Position numbers and translations under genes: made by a program. The notes under the pieces were generated by a model. That model did not search any database. It was not told where the DNA came from and was given only the letters and a program-made list of their open reading frames with translations. From Shewanella colwelliana ATCC 39565 (lineage in GTDB: Bacteria > Pseudomonadota > Gammaproteobacteria > Enterobacterales > Shewanellaceae): DNA of 64,000 nucleotides. The stretch spans positions 23,132-87,131 of the forward strand of contig NZ_JAEC01000023.1 of NCBI RefSeq assembly GCF_000518705.1, read 5' to 3'. Shown here one piece after another: positions 1-10,718 of the stretch (position 1 is its first letter; each line of letters begins with the position of its first letter).

Positions 1-846
1 ATAAAAAGGCAAGCAACCAGTATGAAATGCTTCGCCGCCGCGAATTGGGCTACCTAACGCACGAATGCGTCCTGCATTGACCCCTATGCCAGCACGTTGC
101 GATACATACTTAACGATAGATGACGCGGTTGCATTGATAGAATCTAAGCTGTCACCACACTCAATTAATACACAAGAGCTAAACTGGCGAGTTGGTGTAC
201 GGACACCAGCCATAATCGGTGTAGGCAAAGAGATCTTAAAGGTCGACGTGGCGTCGTAGAAATCTTTGACATACTGCAAACGAGTGTCTTTTGGATATTT
301 AGCAAATAAACACGCCGCCACGAGAATATAAAGGAACTGAGCACTCTCATAAATATCATGGGTTACACGGTTTTGAACTAGGTATTTACCCTCTAGCTGC
401 TTAACCGCAGCATAAGAGAAGTTCATGTCACGCCAATGGTCGATATAACTACCTAAGATATCGATCTCTTCACGGCTATAGTCATTCAAGATATGTGTAT
501 CGTATTTGCCAAGCTCTACCAATTTTACGACATGGTCGTACAGCTTTGGAGGCTCAAACTGACCGAATGCTTTTTTACGCAAATGGAAAATGGCTAAACG
601 GGCAGATAAAAACTGATAATCAGGCGATTCAGGCGAGATAAGATCTGCGGCTGCCTTGATAATAGTTTCATGAATAGCTTCTGTTGGAATACCGTCGTAA
701 AACTGAAGGTGAGAGCGTAATTCAACTTCTGATACCGAGACGTTTTTAAGTCCTTTTGCCGCCCAGGTGATGACACGGTGGATCTTGTCAAGATCGATGG
801 TTTCGCGTTCGCCACTGCGTTTCGTGACTTGCATATTGCTGTTCAT
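1..846 (-). CDS. nrdA: Ribonucleoside-diphosphate reductase alpha subunit, N-terminal part
   Basis: Class Ia ribonucleotide reductase large subunit, which reduces ribonucleoside diphosphates to deoxy forms in the cytoplasm together with NrdB. The gene runs off the left edge, so only the first 282 codons are present. The N-terminus reads MNSNMQVTKRSGERETIDLD, the ATP-cone allosteric domain. The last visible residues are EAFHTGCLPFY, a conserved stretch of the catalytic domain. The start is ATG at 844-846; a second in-frame Met lies at codon 5. The gene is transcribed leftward from a long upstream region carrying NrdR-like boxes. nrdB would be expected beyond the edge. Identification is secure from sequence and context. 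Confidence 0.95.
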   Translation of the reverse strand, partial: MNSNMQVTKRSGERETIDLDKIHRVITWAAKGLKNVSVSEVELRSHLQFYDGIPTEAIHETIIKAAADLISPESPDYQFLSARLAIFHLRKKAFGQFEPPKLYDHVVKLVELGKYDTHILNDYSREEIDILGSYIDHWRDMNFSYAAVKQLEGKYLVQNRVTHDIYESAQFLYILVAACLFAKYPKDTRLQYVKDFYDATSTFKISLPTPIMAGVRTPTRQFSSCVLIECGDSLDSINATASSIVKYVSQRAGIGVNAGRIRALGSPIRGGEAFHTGCLPFY

Positions 847-1297
847 TAACGATAAGCCCTGAATTGACTATTGTGATAAAGATGAGGAGTTACTTTGGCC
901 CAACGTTTCCATGTAAAAACAATAGATGGGTTAAGAAATACGTCGATACTACACCTAGTTTCTAGTGTCTTCGACCATCACCTACACACAATATATGGTG
1001 TTTTTTAAATTATAGGATACAAGATAGTGAGGTTTGGGCGATTTTGCAAGAGAGAATTTACTGGACAACTTGTGGATATCTTGGGGGTAACAATAAGGGT
1101 TAGTAACGACTTACCTTTAAGCCTTGTTTTCAATTACGATAGCCCCCTTGGGTTAACATTTAACCACACAAATTTAAATGTGAAGATCGCCAGTTTTATA
1201 AACGATCGTTTCGATCCGATTAGTCAAAAAACGATCGTTGTCAGGCTAGTGACTGATGGTGACCAAAAGCGCTAACACAAAATGTATCGATAACTTG
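847..1297. other. Intergenic region upstream of nrdA
   Basis: No convincing gene is present. The tract holds the nrdA promoter region with NrdR-type boxes. It also has a TGTGGATA element near 1071 that resembles an imperfect DnaA box on the minus strand, and two copies of AACGATCGTT near 1200 and 1231. An 82-codon open frame on the plus strand has no ribosome binding site and no recognisable product, so I treat it as chance. Confidence 0.6.
951..1001 (-). promoter_or_regulatory. NrdR-type boxes upstream of nrdA
   Basis: ACACAATATATGGTGT at 986-1001 fits the 16-bp NrdR box pattern (ACAC-AT-rich core-GTGT). A weaker palindromic copy, ACACCTAG..CTAGTGT, lies at 951-968. NrdR represses ribonucleotide reductase operons by binding paired boxes, so placement upstream of nrdA fits. 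The pairing and exact spacing are by eye. Confidence 0.65.
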
Positions 1298-1978
1298 TTA
1301 CTTAAGATTGGCGTTCAGTAGAGCAATTATCTCATCTGGATTGTCAAAACTAAAGTCGTGGGGCCATTCGCTACTGTTATCCGCTTGCCCTATATAACCC
1401 CATTGTGCAATTCCTCCCTGCATGCCACTATTTTGTGCCGCCTGAAGGTCTCGTAATGCATCTCCCAAATAGAGTATCTGGGCCACATCAACCCCTATCT
1501 GTTGAGCCGCGAGTAACATTGGTGCTGGATGGGGCTTGGTATAACGAACTGAATCGCCACTAACCACCGCAGGCATTAATGGTATGAGCCCTAAATGGTG
1601 AAGCAGTGGTCTGGCAAAGTAAGCCGCTTTATTAGTGACTACGCCAAAAGGGATCTGCTCGGCGACTAAAAAATCAATGAGCTTCTTTACTCCATCAAAA
1701 TAGATCGCCTGCTGGCCGTTGACCTGACCGTAATGCTTTAGCAAAGCTTGTTGCAGTTGAGTTTGAGCAACATCGCCTATATAGGGTTGCGCCGCATTGA
1801 CTAAGGCCATACTCCCATTAGATGCCTCATCGCGAATTGCCGATAAAGCGACTTGAGGGTAGCCGTATTCAACTAACGCCAGATTAAGCGCAGCAATCAG
1901 ATCGGGAGCGGTATCGACTAAGGTGCCATCAAGGTCGAACAACACGCCCTTGATGGCGGGTAATTTACGCATCGTCAT
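1298..1978 (-). CDS. gph: Phosphoglycolate phosphatase, HAD superfamily
   Basis: A 226-residue HAD hydrolase predicted to dephosphorylate 2-phosphoglycolate, which arises during repair of oxidised DNA ends. HAD motif I DLDGTLVD (nucleophile Asp and acid/base Asp) lies near residue 16. Motif II VVTNK is in the middle, and motif III/IV KPHPAP and YLGDALRD follow in order. The start overlaps the end of ubiG by 14 bp, so the two are translationally coupled, a common gamma-proteobacterial arrangement. A second Met at codon 3 could also be the start. Confidence 0.9.
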   Translation of the reverse strand: MTMRKLPAIKGVLFDLDGTLVDTAPDLIAALNLALVEYGYPQVALSAIRDEASNGSMALVNAAQPYIGDVAQTQLQQALLKHYGQVNGQQAIYFDGVKKLIDFLVAEQIPFGVVTNKAAYFARPLLHHLGLIPLMPAVVSGDSVRYTKPHPAPMLLAAQQIGVDVAQILYLGDALRDLQAAQNSGMQGGIAQWGYIGQADNSSEWPHDFSFDNPDEIIALLNANLK

Positions 1979-2681
1979 TTTTGACGGTGGCTATCATATA
2001 GTTAACATCTAAACTCTTTGTGTATCGAAAGATGTCTGTAATAGGGTTATAAGTGATACCAGTGGCATCAGTACATATAAGGTCAACACGATCTGCCATG
2101 GCGATAAGCTCGGCCGGCTTGATGTACTTATTATGATCATGGGTGCCAACGGGAAGCATCTTTAATAGGTACTCGGCGCCCAACACGGTTTCAACATAGG
2201 CACGAATATTTCTATTGATTGTAGAGAAAAACACATGGCCGCCAGGCTTAACCATCTCAGCGCATGCTTGAATCACAGAGGCGGGGTTAGGCACGTGTTC
2301 TAACATCTCCATACATGTCACGACATCATAATGGCCGCGATGTGAATCTCGATGCGCTTCGGCAGTGTCTTGAATGTAGTCTATCTCTACGCCAGTCTCT
2401 AATGCATGCAACCTAGCCACATCTAATGGTTCAGTGCCCATATCTAAACCGGTCACATTTGCACCTATACGTGCCATGCTCTCAGATAAAATGCCACCAC
2501 CACAGCCTACATCTAAAACTTGCTTACTAAATAGCCCACCAACAGTTTGATCGATAAAGTTAAGACGCAGTGGATTGAGCTTGTGTAATGGTTTGAATTC
2601 GCCAGCGGGATCCCACCAGGTTTCCGCCATCTTTTCGAATTTAGCGATCTCTTGCGGATCAACATTGATGTTTTCTGACAT
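1965..2681 (-). CDS. ubiG: Bifunctional ubiquinone O-methyltransferase
   Basis: S-adenosylmethionine-dependent methyltransferase that performs both O-methylation steps of ubiquinone synthesis. SAM motif I LDVGCGGG is clear, and the family signature [14 protein letters not shown] is near the N-terminus. I place the start at ATG 2679-2681 (238 residues, [12 protein letters not shown]) because GAGGTG lies 7-8 bases upstream. A longer frame begins 12 codons earlier but has a poor ribosome binding site. The 3' end overlaps gph. The gene is divergent from gyrA. Confidence 0.93.
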   Translation of the reverse strand: MSENINVDPQEIAKFEKMAETWWDPAGEFKPLHKLNPLRLNFIDQTVGGLFSKQVLDVGCGGGILSESMARIGANVTGLDMGTEPLDVARLHALETGVEIDYIQDTAEAHRDSHRGHYDVVTCMEMLEHVPNPASVIQACAEMVKPGGHVFFSTINRNIRAYVETVLGAEYLLKMLPVGTHDHNKYIKPAELIAMADRVDLICTDATGITYNPITDIFRYTKSLDVNYMIATVKNDDA

Positions 2682-2978
2682 GTTTAGCACCTCTGCCGAG
2701 ATTTTATTTTTCGCCATTATACCTATCGCTTTTCAGAAACAAAGGAGAATAGCGTACAGACTGACGAGATAAGCAGCAGATCGCTGGTTAACCGTTCGGC
2801 GATTGATTTCTATCAATGTTTACGGGCCGAAACAGATATTTTCAGGGAAATTTCAATAGGGTCTAGCGACATTAAATATCTGTGTTAGAATGCCAAATCA
2901 CGTTTTCAGGCTTGACGTTATATTGTCTGGTTTTTGAACAGTATTTTGTCAGCTAAATTTCAAGGGATCGAGCAGTTT

Positions 2979-5621
2979 ATGACTGATCTGGCTTCATCTA
3001 TAACACCAATTAATATTGAAGACGAATTAAAGAATTCATATTTAGATTACGCCATGAGTGTAATCGTTGGCCGAGCTCTACCTGATGTAAGAGACGGGCT
3101 AAAACCGGTTCACCGTCGCGTATTATTCGCGATGAACGAACTTAAGAACGATTGGAACAAACCATACAAAAAGTCGGCACGTGTTGTCGGTGATGTGATC
3201 GGTAAATATCACCCACACGGTGATACGGCGGTTTATGACACTATCGTTCGTATGGCGCAGCCATTTTCGCTACGTTACACCCTAGTTGACGGCCAAGGTA
3301 ACTTTGGTTCTGTTGATGGTGACTCTGCAGCGGCGATGCGTTATACCGAAATTCGTATGCAGAAATTGGCCCATTCGCTTTTAGCCGATTTAGAGAAAGA
3401 AACCGTTGATTTTGTACCTAACTATGACGGTACAGAATTTATTCCAGCAGTATTGCCAACGCGCGTACCAAACCTATTAATTAATGGGTCATCGGGTATT
3501 GCTGTCGGTATGGCCACCAATATTCCTCCGCATAACTTGACTGAAGTAGTACAAGGCTGTTTAGCACTGATTGAAGAGCCAAGTCTATCTATCGAACAGT
3601 TGATGGAATATATCCCAGGCCCTGACTTCCCAACGGCTGCAAGTATTAATGGTCGTAAAGGCATTATCGATGCTTATATGACTGGCCGTGGCCGCGCCGT
3701 GATGCGCGCTAAAGCCGAAGTAGAAACCGAAGACAATGGCCGTGAGCGTATTATTGTTCACGAAATCCCGTATCAAGTTAACAAAGCGCGTTTAATTGAA
3801 AAGATTGCCGAGCTTGTTAAAGATAAAAAGATTGAAGGCATCAGTGGCCTGCGCGATGAGTCTGATAAAGACGGTATGCGCATCGTTATCGAAATTAAGC
3901 GTGGCGAAGTGGGTGAGGTTGTACTTAACAACCTATACGCACAAACACAGATGCAGTGCTCGTTTGGTATAAACATGGTGGCATTGACCAATGGTCAGCC
4001 GAAACTGTTTAACCTCAAAGAGATGCTAGAGTGCTTTATTCTTCACCGTCGTGAAGTGGTTACTCGCCGGACAGTATTTGAACTACGTAAGGCTCGAGAG
4101 CGTGCTCATATCCTTGAGTCACTGGCGATTGCCTTAGCTAATATCGACCCTATTATCGCGTTGATTAAAGCATCGCCAACCCCTGCTGATGCAAAAGTGC
4201 AACTCGTTGCTCAAGGCTGGGATTTAGGTAATGTACAAGGCATGCTTGAAAAAGCAGGTGATGATGCAGCGCGTCCAGAATGGTTAGAACCTGAGTTTGG
4301 TATCCGCGACGGCAAATATTACCTGACTGAGCAACAAGCTCAGGCAATTCTTGAGCTACGCCTGCATCGTCTAACGGGTCTAGAGCATGAAAAGATCCTT
4401 GCCGAGTATGAAGAGTTACTTATCTTAATCGCTGGTTTGCTATTGATCCTTCGTAGCCCAGAACGCTTAATGGAAGTGATTAAAGAAGAGCTTGAAGAGA
4501 TTTTAGAGCAGTATGGTGATAGTCGTCGTACCGTGATTAACGCTAACGAAATTGATATGAGTCTTGAAGACCTTATTAATGAAGAAGATGTTGTTGTCAC
4601 GCTATCTCACTTAGGGTATGCCAAGTATCAACCACTTTCTGATTACCAAGCGCAGCGCCGTGGTGGTAAAGGTAAAGCTGCAACTAAAGTGAAAGATGAG
4701 GATTTCGTCGAAAAACTATTAGTTGCCAATACCCACGACACCATCTTGTGCTTCTCTGACTTCGGTAAGCTGTATTGGTTGAAGGTTTATCAATTGCCGC
4801 TAGCTAGCCGTACGGCTCGTGGTCGTCCAATTATTAACTTATTGCCGCTGTCTGAAGGCGAGCGCATTACTGCCATCTTGCCTGTTCGTGAATACGACGC
4901 AGACAAGTATGTCATCATGGCAACGTCTCACGGTACAGTGAAGAAGACCTCTCTGGAGCAATACTCTCGCCCACGTGCTAACGGTATTATTGCGGTTAAC
5001 CTTAAAGATGGCGACCAGCTAATCGGTGTCGATATCACTAATGGTGATAACGAAGTAATGCTGTTCTCTAATGAAGGTAAAGTCGTTCGCTTTAGCGAAG
5101 ATCAAGTTCGTGGCATGGGTCGTACAGCGACTGGTGTACGCGGTATCAAGCTTGAAGATGGTCAAACCGTAGTATCGTTAATCGTACCGAAGAACGACGG
5201 CCCTATCTTAACCGTGACAGAAAACGGTTATGGTAAGCGTACTGCGCTAGGTGAATATCCAGCCAAGAGCCGTGCAACCAAAGGTGTGGTGTCAATTAAA
5301 GTTAGCGAGCGTAACGGTGCTGTAGTTGGCGCGGTGCAAGTGCTAGAGAACGACGAGATCATGCTGATCAGTGATAAAGGCACTTTAGTCCGTACACCAG
5401 CAACAGGCGTATCATCGATTGGTCGTAACACACAAGGTGTCACGATTATCCGTACAGGTGATGATGAAAGTGTTGTTGGCCTGCAGCGTATTGACGAAAT
5501 CCAAGATGAGATCGAACTTGACGAAGAGGGTAATCCTATCATCGTTGATGCCGAAGCTATTGAGGGTGAAGTTGAGCAAACACCAGGTGAAGCGCCAGAG
5601 GCTGAAGAGCCTAACGAATAA
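2979..5621 (+). CDS. gyrA: DNA gyrase subunit A
   Basis: Type IIA topoisomerase subunit that breaks and rejoins DNA during negative supercoiling; partner GyrB. The product is 880 residues. The active-site Tyr is Tyr122 in AAMRYTE. The quinolone-resistance region reads [10 protein letters not shown], giving Thr at position 83 and Asp at 87 in E. coli numbering. The C-terminal domain carries the GyrA-box type motif QRRGGKG and ends in a strongly acidic tail. The ATG at 2979 matches the known N-terminus ([18 protein letters not shown]). An in-frame TTG 45 bases upstream is not needed. A terminator follows. Confidence 0.97.
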   Translation: MTDLASSITPINIEDELKNSYLDYAMSVIVGRALPDVRDGLKPVHRRVLFAMNELKNDWNKPYKKSARVVGDVIGKYHPHGDTAVYDTIVRMAQPFSLRYTLVDGQGNFGSVDGDSAAAMRYTEIRMQKLAHSLLADLEKETVDFVPNYDGTEFIPAVLPTRVPNLLINGSSGIAVGMATNIPPHNLTEVVQGCLALIEEPSLSIEQLMEYIPGPDFPTAASINGRKGIIDAYMTGRGRAVMRAKAEVETEDNGRERIIVHEIPYQVNKARLIEKIAELVKDKKIEGISGLRDESDKDGMRIVIEIKRGEVGEVVLNNLYAQTQMQCSFGINMVALTNGQPKLFNLKEMLECFILHRREVVTRRTVFELRKARERAHILESLAIALANIDPIIALIKASPTPADAKVQLVAQGWDLGNVQGMLEKAGDDAARPEWLEPEFGIRDGKYYLTEQQAQAILELRLHRLTGLEHEKILAEYEELLILIAGLLLILRSPERLMEVIKEELEEILEQYGDSRRTVINANEIDMSLEDLINEEDVVVTLSHLGYAKYQPLSDYQAQRRGGKGKAATKVKDEDFVEKLLVANTHDTILCFSDFGKLYWLKVYQLPLASRTARGRPIINLLPLSEGERITAILPVREYDADKYVIMATSHGTVKKTSLEQYSRPRANGIIAVNLKDGDQLIGVDITNGDNEVMLFSNEGKVVRFSEDQVRGMGRTATGVRGIKLEDGQTVVSLIVPKNDGPILTVTENGYGKRTALGEYPAKSRATKGVVSIKVSERNGAVVGAVQVLENDEIMLISDKGTLVRTPATGVSSIGRNTQGVTIIRTGDDESVVGLQRIDEIQDEIELDEEGNPIIVDAEAIEGEVEQTPGEAPEAEEPNE

Positions 5622-5639
5622 CGGTTAAACAATTTAACG

Positions 5640-5668
5640 GGCGTCCATTTGGACGCTCGTTTTGTTTC
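5640..5668 (+). terminator. Rho-independent terminator after gyrA
   Basis: GCGTCC/GGACGC stem with a 4-base ATTT loop, followed by TCGTTTTGTTT, 19 bases after the gyrA stop. Confidence 0.8.
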
Positions 5669-5766
5669 TGCAAGCAAAAAACGTAAACAGATAATTCTTA
5701 TAATAATGCCAGTGGCAACAACTATTGTATCAACGCAATTGACCCTAAGCGTCAAAGGAGAAGTAA

Positions 5767-6858
5767 GTGAGCGCGACATATAATTTCTGTGCGGGGCCTG
5801 CAATGTTACCCGCTGAGGTAATGCAAAAGGCACAAAAGGAGTTATTAGATTGGAATGGCCAAGGTGTCTCAGTGATGGAGGTCAGCCATCGAAGTAAAGA
5901 GTTTATAGCGCTAACAGAGGAAGCAGAAGCGGATATCCGAGAGCTGATGGCAATCCCAGCTAACTACCATGTACTGTTTATGCATGGTGGTGGACGGGGT
6001 CAATTTGCTGCTGTTGTGAATAATTTTTTAGGTAGCAAAGGAAAAGCTCTATATCTTGTTGATGGCAGCTGGTCTTCAGCGGCTGTCGACGAGGCGGTAA
6101 AACTCGCCGGAAAAGAACAGATAGACATCCTTAATATTGTAAATAAAGATAATAATATCAATAGTATTTCTTTACCTGATCTATCTGCTATAGACCAAGA
6201 TTATCGCTATGTTCATTACTGTCCAAACGAAACCGTTGATGGTATCGAAATTTTTGAAGAGTTAAATGCTCCTTGGCCCATCGTTGCCGATATGTCGTCG
6301 AATATTATGTCGCGTAAAATTGATGTCAGCCGCTATGGATTAATCTATGCGGGAGCACAAAAGAATATTGGTCCATCAGGCTTAAGTATCGTCATCATAA
6401 AAGATGATTTACTTGCGCTGCCACAACAGCCACAAGCATCAATCATGGATTATCGATTGGCAGTTAAACATGATTCGATGTACAACACGCCGCCGACATT
6501 TGCATGGTACCTTGCTGCTGAAGTGTTCAAGTGGTTAAAATCCAATGGCGGCGTGGCTGCAATGGAGGCGATTAATCAACAAAAAGCACAACTACTCTAT
6601 GCATTTATCGACAGTTGTGACTTTTACGAAAGTCGAGTTGCTAACGCTAACCGCTCACAAATGAATGTCACCTTTTATCTCAAAGATGAGTCACTTAACG
6701 AGCAGTTTATTCGCCAGGCGAAGGAGGCAGGCTTAGTCGCACTAAAGGGGCATAGAAGTGTTGGCGGTATGCGAGCCAGTATTTATAACGCGATGCCAAT
6801 TGAAGGGGTTGAAGCGTTAGTTAACTTTATGAAACAGTTTGCTCAGCGCAACGCCTAG
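5767..6858 (+). CDS. serC: Phosphoserine aminotransferase
   Basis: PLP enzyme of serine and pyridoxal phosphate synthesis, converting 3-phosphohydroxypyruvate to phosphoserine. The product is 363 residues, the family's normal length. The N-terminus [10 protein letters not shown], the GGGRGQF loop and the PLP lysine Lys199 in [10 protein letters not shown] are all present. The start is GTG, preceded by AAAGGAG at good spacing. It has its own upstream spacer after the gyrA terminator and is followed by a hairpin. Confidence 0.96.
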   Translation: MSATYNFCAGPAMLPAEVMQKAQKELLDWNGQGVSVMEVSHRSKEFIALTEEAEADIRELMAIPANYHVLFMHGGGRGQFAAVVNNFLGSKGKALYLVDGSWSSAAVDEAVKLAGKEQIDILNIVNKDNNINSISLPDLSAIDQDYRYVHYCPNETVDGIEIFEELNAPWPIVADMSSNIMSRKIDVSRYGLIYAGAQKNIGPSGLSIVIIKDDLLALPQQPQASIMDYRLAVKHDSMYNTPPTFAWYLAAEVFKWLKSNGGVAAMEAINQQKAQLLYAFIDSCDFYESRVANANRSQMNVTFYLKDESLNEQFIRQAKEAGLVALKGHRSVGGMRASIYNAMPIEGVEALVNFMKQFAQRNA

Positions 6859-6890
6859 CGTGATAACTGTCAGCTTTAGATAAGTAAATA

Positions 6891-6923
6891 AATAGCGAAT
6901 ACCCTGAGTTATTCGCTATTTTC
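6891..6923 (+). terminator. Hairpin terminator after serC
   Basis: AATAGCGAATA ... TATTCGCTATT inverted repeat followed by a short T run, 30 bases after the serC stop. Confidence 0.7.
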
Positions 6924-7018
6924 ATGCTTGCTCGACAGTTATTCATCGTTAGCGGGGTTATCCTTTTTGTTGCCTTGTCGAATTACAAATAATGACGATT
7001 TTGAAAAAGGGAGTATTA

Positions 7019-7534
7019 ATGCAAAAGCTGTTATTAATTCTAACTTTGTTACTACCACTCAGTGTATCGGCATACGGTGTTGACGTAGGGCTAAACAAAA
7101 AATCTTCGCCAAAAGAAGTGCCCATATCGCTAATTATGGAGTTTCATTTAGCGCATAAGACTGTATTAGATGAGCATAGCCTCGACTTGGGTACAGGGGA
7201 AACCACGAAAGTCGCCAAAGCGATAGCGGCATAATCAGCGCTTATTGTGGATTACTTGGTTCCGATAGAGTCCTATATAGAGGGGCTTTCAGAGGCGGAT
7301 ACTCGGCATAAAATAGAGAGAGACTGTGATGCTATTCAGCATGATGCCTATCTTCAGGGACATCAACTAGGTTGGGGCGGTACAGGGGTGGTTACCGATG
7401 TCGCTCTAGCAAAACGAGACCATTTGCTAAATAGGCTAATCTATTATGTGGTGCGAGTGCACAAGGAAGATGATACCCATTTTAACCTGGACGACTGGCT
7501 AGCCGTTTTGGGTATCGAAGTTTTTGATATTTAA
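7019..7534 (+). pseudogene. Small secreted protein gene interrupted by an in-frame TAA
   Basis: I do not recognise the family. ATG at 7019 has an excellent ribosome binding site (AAGGGAG). It starts MQKLLLILTLLLPLSVSAYG, a clear signal peptide. The frame stops at TAA 7232-7234 after 71 residues. The very next codons, in the same frame, continue as SALIVDYLVPIESYIEG to a second stop at 7532-7534. No good independent ribosome binding site precedes the GTG at 7247. The simplest reading is one secreted protein of about 171 residues broken by a nonsense codon. A sequencing error or two separate small proteins (7019-7234 and 7247-7534) remain possible. Confidence 0.55.
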
Positions 7535-7595
7535 AATCCAATCCTGCTGATTATTTTCGCTATTCGTCTGATTTTTAATGTTTATTTGCATCGAA

Positions 7596-7626
7596 AAAGT
7601 CGCACGCAAATTTGCCGCGCGACTTT
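7596..7626. terminator. Hairpin between convergent genes
   Basis: AAAGTCGC ... GCGACTTT stem lies between the plus-strand small gene and the minus-strand aminotransferase. The flanking A-rich and T-rich bases suggest it can serve both strands. Confidence 0.5.
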
Positions 7627-7663
7627 AGTTAACCCATAAATTGGGCCTACTTATAAATGGCTA

Positions 7664-8854
7664 TTACAGCACCTTGGCAATGGACTCTGCGAGATAATCC
7701 ACATTACCTTCACCTATCCCTGCAATACTAATACGGCTTGAATCAACCATATAGATACTGTGATCATGTTGTAATTGTGCGACTTGTTGGGGAGTAATTC
7801 CTAAAAAAGAAAACATTCCTTTTTGCTCTGCAATAAAGCTAAAGTCGCGTGTGACACCTTTTTCTATCAACTTATTCACCAACATAACTCGGTTACCGTT
7901 GATCCGATCCCGCATCTCTTTTAGCTCATCTAACCATTGTTGCTTAAGTTCACTTGATCCTAAAATAGTTTCGACAATTGCAGCACCATGAGCAGGTGGC
8001 ATAGAGTAGATGCAACGCACCACATAAAGTAGCACCGAGAAAGCCACGTTAGCCGATTGACTATCACGACCCAGGATAGAGCAGGCGCCGATGCGCTCGC
8101 GATATAGACCGAAGTTTTTCGAGCATGAGCTACATAAGATCATATTATCAACCTGAGCAGCCATTTGACGCACACCGTAGGCGTCCTCATCTACGCCATC
8201 ACCGAAACCTTGATACGCCATATCAATAAGTGGAGTAAACCCTTGTTGCTTGGTTAACTCAATCACTTTGTCCCATTGCTGTGTGGTCAAATCCATGCCG
8301 CTTGGGTTATGACAACATGCATGCAGTAGCACAACATCATCCTTACCCACTTGCGACAAAGCAGAGAGCATTTCGTCAAATTTCAGCGTCTTATTGTCGT
8401 GATCATAGTAAGGGTAGGTTTTAACAGATAGGCCCGCCGCTTCAAACAGACCAGTGTGGTTTGCCCAAGTTGGATCGCTGACCCATACAACGGCGTTTGG
8501 ATTAAGACGTTTGATAAAATCGGCAGCGACGCGCAGTGCCCCCGTTCCGCCGGGGGTAGATACTGTCCGTACTCGGTCAGCCAGCAGTGCAGGGTTATCT
8601 TGACCAAAAGCCAGCTCACCAAGCAGTTGGTTAAATGATGCTGATCCTGTCGGGCCTATGTAAACTTTTGTTTCCTCTGTGTCTATGCGATGCTGCTCTG
8701 CAATCTTCACACAGTGCAAAATAGGGGTGTGACCTTGCTCATCCTTATAAACACCGACACCGAGGTCGACCTTATTAGCATGAGTATCTTCGCGATATTT
8801 GGTCATCAATCCAAGGATAGGATCGGCGGGCATAGGGGTAAGTGTTTCGAACAT
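7664..8854 (-). CDS. Aspartate/aromatic amino acid aminotransferase
   Basis: Class I PLP aminotransferase of the AspC/TyrB type, 396 residues, transferring amino groups between aspartate or aromatic amino acids and 2-oxoglutarate. Visible motifs are HNPSGMD, DMAYQGFG and the PLP lysine Lys246 in CSSCSKNFGL. I place the start at ATG 8852-8854 (MFETLTPMPADPILGL), with GGAG just upstream. An open extension of 28 codons upstream looks non-coding. Its position beside serC and aroA fits an aromatic (TyrB) role, but motifs alone do not separate TyrB from AspC. Confidence 0.88.
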   Translation of the reverse strand: MFETLTPMPADPILGLMTKYREDTHANKVDLGVGVYKDEQGHTPILHCVKIAEQHRIDTEETKVYIGPTGSASFNQLLGELAFGQDNPALLADRVRTVSTPGGTGALRVAADFIKRLNPNAVVWVSDPTWANHTGLFEAAGLSVKTYPYYDHDNKTLKFDEMLSALSQVGKDDVVLLHACCHNPSGMDLTTQQWDKVIELTKQQGFTPLIDMAYQGFGDGVDEDAYGVRQMAAQVDNMILCSSCSKNFGLYRERIGACSILGRDSQSANVAFSVLLYVVRCIYSMPPAHGAAIVETILGSSELKQQWLDELKEMRDRINGNRVMLVNKLIEKGVTRDFSFIAEQKGMFSFLGITPQQVAQLQHDHSIYMVDSSRISIAGIGEGNVDYLAESIAKVL

Positions 8855-9248
8855 AGCTCCAACAACCTTTTTATTAAGTTTATCGGCCTTTCTTGGCCTC
8901 GGGCGTGAAAACCTAGGATAAACCAGTTTGGCAGACAAATAACAGTGCTTGTGTTGATTTTACCCCGCAAGAGAAATGGAAAATATTTATGCCAGCGGTT
9001 AACAAATCGGCAAAATGGCTCAACTCTCACTAACAAAGCCACACCTTTTGACCTGTTAGGTAAGAAAATTACTCATTAAGCCCTATTAATTGCAAAAAAG
9101 TGTTGAATAGTGAGCCACGATCAGTAACTTTATAACCACGAGGTTCAAAGTCTTTTTGAACAGGTCGCCATTTTGTCGTGATGGTACAAACGTTAATGAT
9201 AACCCGCATGGCCGTTAAGGCGTCATGCAATGATAAAAGAAGTGATTC
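8855..9248. other. Divergent intergenic region, aminotransferase/aroA
   Basis: No gene is supported. The region should hold both divergent promoters. An inverted repeat GTTCAAA-gtctt-TTTGAAC at 9143-9161 is a possible operator about 90 bases before aroA. I could not match it to a known regulator. I saw no clear TyrR box. Confidence 0.5.
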
Positions 9249-10529
9249 ATGAAGCAACTACGACTCGAACCCATCAGTAAAGTCCAAGGCACGATTAATA
9301 TTCCCGGCTCTAAGAGTATTTCTAATCGCGTATTGTTATTAGCGACGTTAGCCAAAGGTAAGACTAAACTGACTAACCTGCTTGATTCAGATGATATTCG
9401 CTACATGCTTGCATCACTCAAGCAACTGGGTGTGAACTATCGTCTCTCTGAAGATAAAACGATCTGTGAACTCGACGGTATTGGCGGCGCGATGAACGCT
9501 TCTGATGCCCAAACGCTTTTTCTTGGTAACGCTGGCACCGCGATGCGTCCTTTATGCGCTGCATTAACCTTAGGAAGCGGTACGTTTACTTTAACGGGCG
9601 AACCTCGTATGGAAGAGCGCCCCATTGGCGACCTTGTTGACGCTCTGGCACAACTCGGTGCGGATGTAACCTACCTGAAGAACCCTGGCTTTCCACCGTT
9701 GACCATTAACGCTACGGGCTTAAATGGCGGTGATGTAGAGATAGCGGGTGACCTATCCAGTCAATTCTTAACCGCCTTATTGATGGTTGCACCGCTTGCA
9801 AGAAGCACAGTAAATATCAAAATCAAAGGCGAACTCGTCTCTAAGCCATATATCGATATCACGATTGCACTAATGGCACAGTTCGGTGTGGAGGTGAAAA
9901 ACCACAACTATGAACGCTTCGAAATTCTCAGCGGACAAGCTTATGTCTCACCAGGAACCGTCTTAGTTGAAGGCGATGCATCATCAGCCTCATACTTTTT
10001 AGCGGCTGGCGCCATTAAGGGCGGAGAAGTTAAAGTAACCGGCGTTGGTCTTAAGAGCATTCAAGGCGATGTAAAATTTGCCGATGTGTTAGCGAAAATG
10101 GGCGCCGAAATAGAGTGGGGGGATGACTATATTATCTCGCGGGTTGCACAACTCAAGGCGGTCGATTTAGACATGAACCATATTCCTGACGCTGCGATGA
10201 CGATCGCAACAACCGCTTTATTTGCCCAAGGTACTACAACTTTGCGCAATATCTACAACTGGCGCATTAAAGAAACCGATAGACTTGCAGCAATGGCAAC
10301 AGAGCTGCGTAAAGTCGGCGCCATCGTCGATGAGGGCCATGATTACATCAGTGTCACACCACCGATGGCTCCTAACACTGCCGATATCGACACTTATAAC
10401 GATCATCGTATGGCCATGTGTTTCTCTATGCTGGCGTTTGCCGACTGTGGAATCACTATCAACGACCCTGACTGCACCTCAAAAACCTTTCCAAACTACT
10501 TTGAAAAATTTGCCGCGTTAGCCGTATAA
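9249..10529 (+). CDS. aroA: 3-phosphoshikimate 1-carboxyvinyltransferase (EPSP synthase)
   Basis: Shikimate pathway enzyme joining shikimate-3-phosphate and phosphoenolpyruvate. The product is 426 residues. Class I signatures are present: PGSKSISNR near the N-terminus, [21 protein letters not shown] and DHRMAMCFS. The class I loop GNAGTAMRP is the glyphosate-sensitive type. Start ATG at 9249. A hairpin terminator follows, and cmk is next with its own promoter region, although aroA-cmk-rpsA co-transcription is common in this group. Confidence 0.96.
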   Translation: MKQLRLEPISKVQGTINIPGSKSISNRVLLLATLAKGKTKLTNLLDSDDIRYMLASLKQLGVNYRLSEDKTICELDGIGGAMNASDAQTLFLGNAGTAMRPLCAALTLGSGTFTLTGEPRMEERPIGDLVDALAQLGADVTYLKNPGFPPLTINATGLNGGDVEIAGDLSSQFLTALLMVAPLARSTVNIKIKGELVSKPYIDITIALMAQFGVEVKNHNYERFEILSGQAYVSPGTVLVEGDASSASYFLAAGAIKGGEVKVTGVGLKSIQGDVKFADVLAKMGAEIEWGDDYIISRVAQLKAVDLDMNHIPDAAMTIATTALFAQGTTTLRNIYNWRIKETDRLAAMATELRKVGAIVDEGHDYISVTPPMAPNTADIDTYNDHRMAMCFSMLAFADCGITINDPDCTSKTFPNYFEKFAALAV

Positions 10530-10542
10530 AATTGGTAAAGAG

Positions 10543-10576
10543 AATGAGAGGTTAAGTCTAATTGACCTCTCATTTA
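10543..10576 (+). terminator. Hairpin after aroA
   Basis: AATGAGAGGT ... ACCTCTCATT stem beginning 14 bases after the aroA stop, followed by TATCTA rather than a strong T run. It may attenuate rather than fully stop transcription. Confidence 0.55.
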
Positions 10577-10718
10577 TCTACAGAGTTTATACCTGCACCT
10601 GAATAATCTTAAGTTTTTACCGCTTTGTTATCAGATTTGGTTTATAATGCGCGCGCTCTTTTTTAGTGGATGAATATCAAGATCTTTAGGGAAGATAGAT
10701 TTTAATTTGGAGAATCAT

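Noticed and set aside
1027..1275. 82-codon plus-strand frame upstream of nrdA
   Set aside because: No ribosome binding site or recognisable protein features, and it lies across the nrdA regulatory region.
5228..5833. 201-codon minus-strand frame at the gyrA end
   Set aside because: Mostly antisense to gyrA, with a Ser/Thr-rich shadow composition and no independent start signal.
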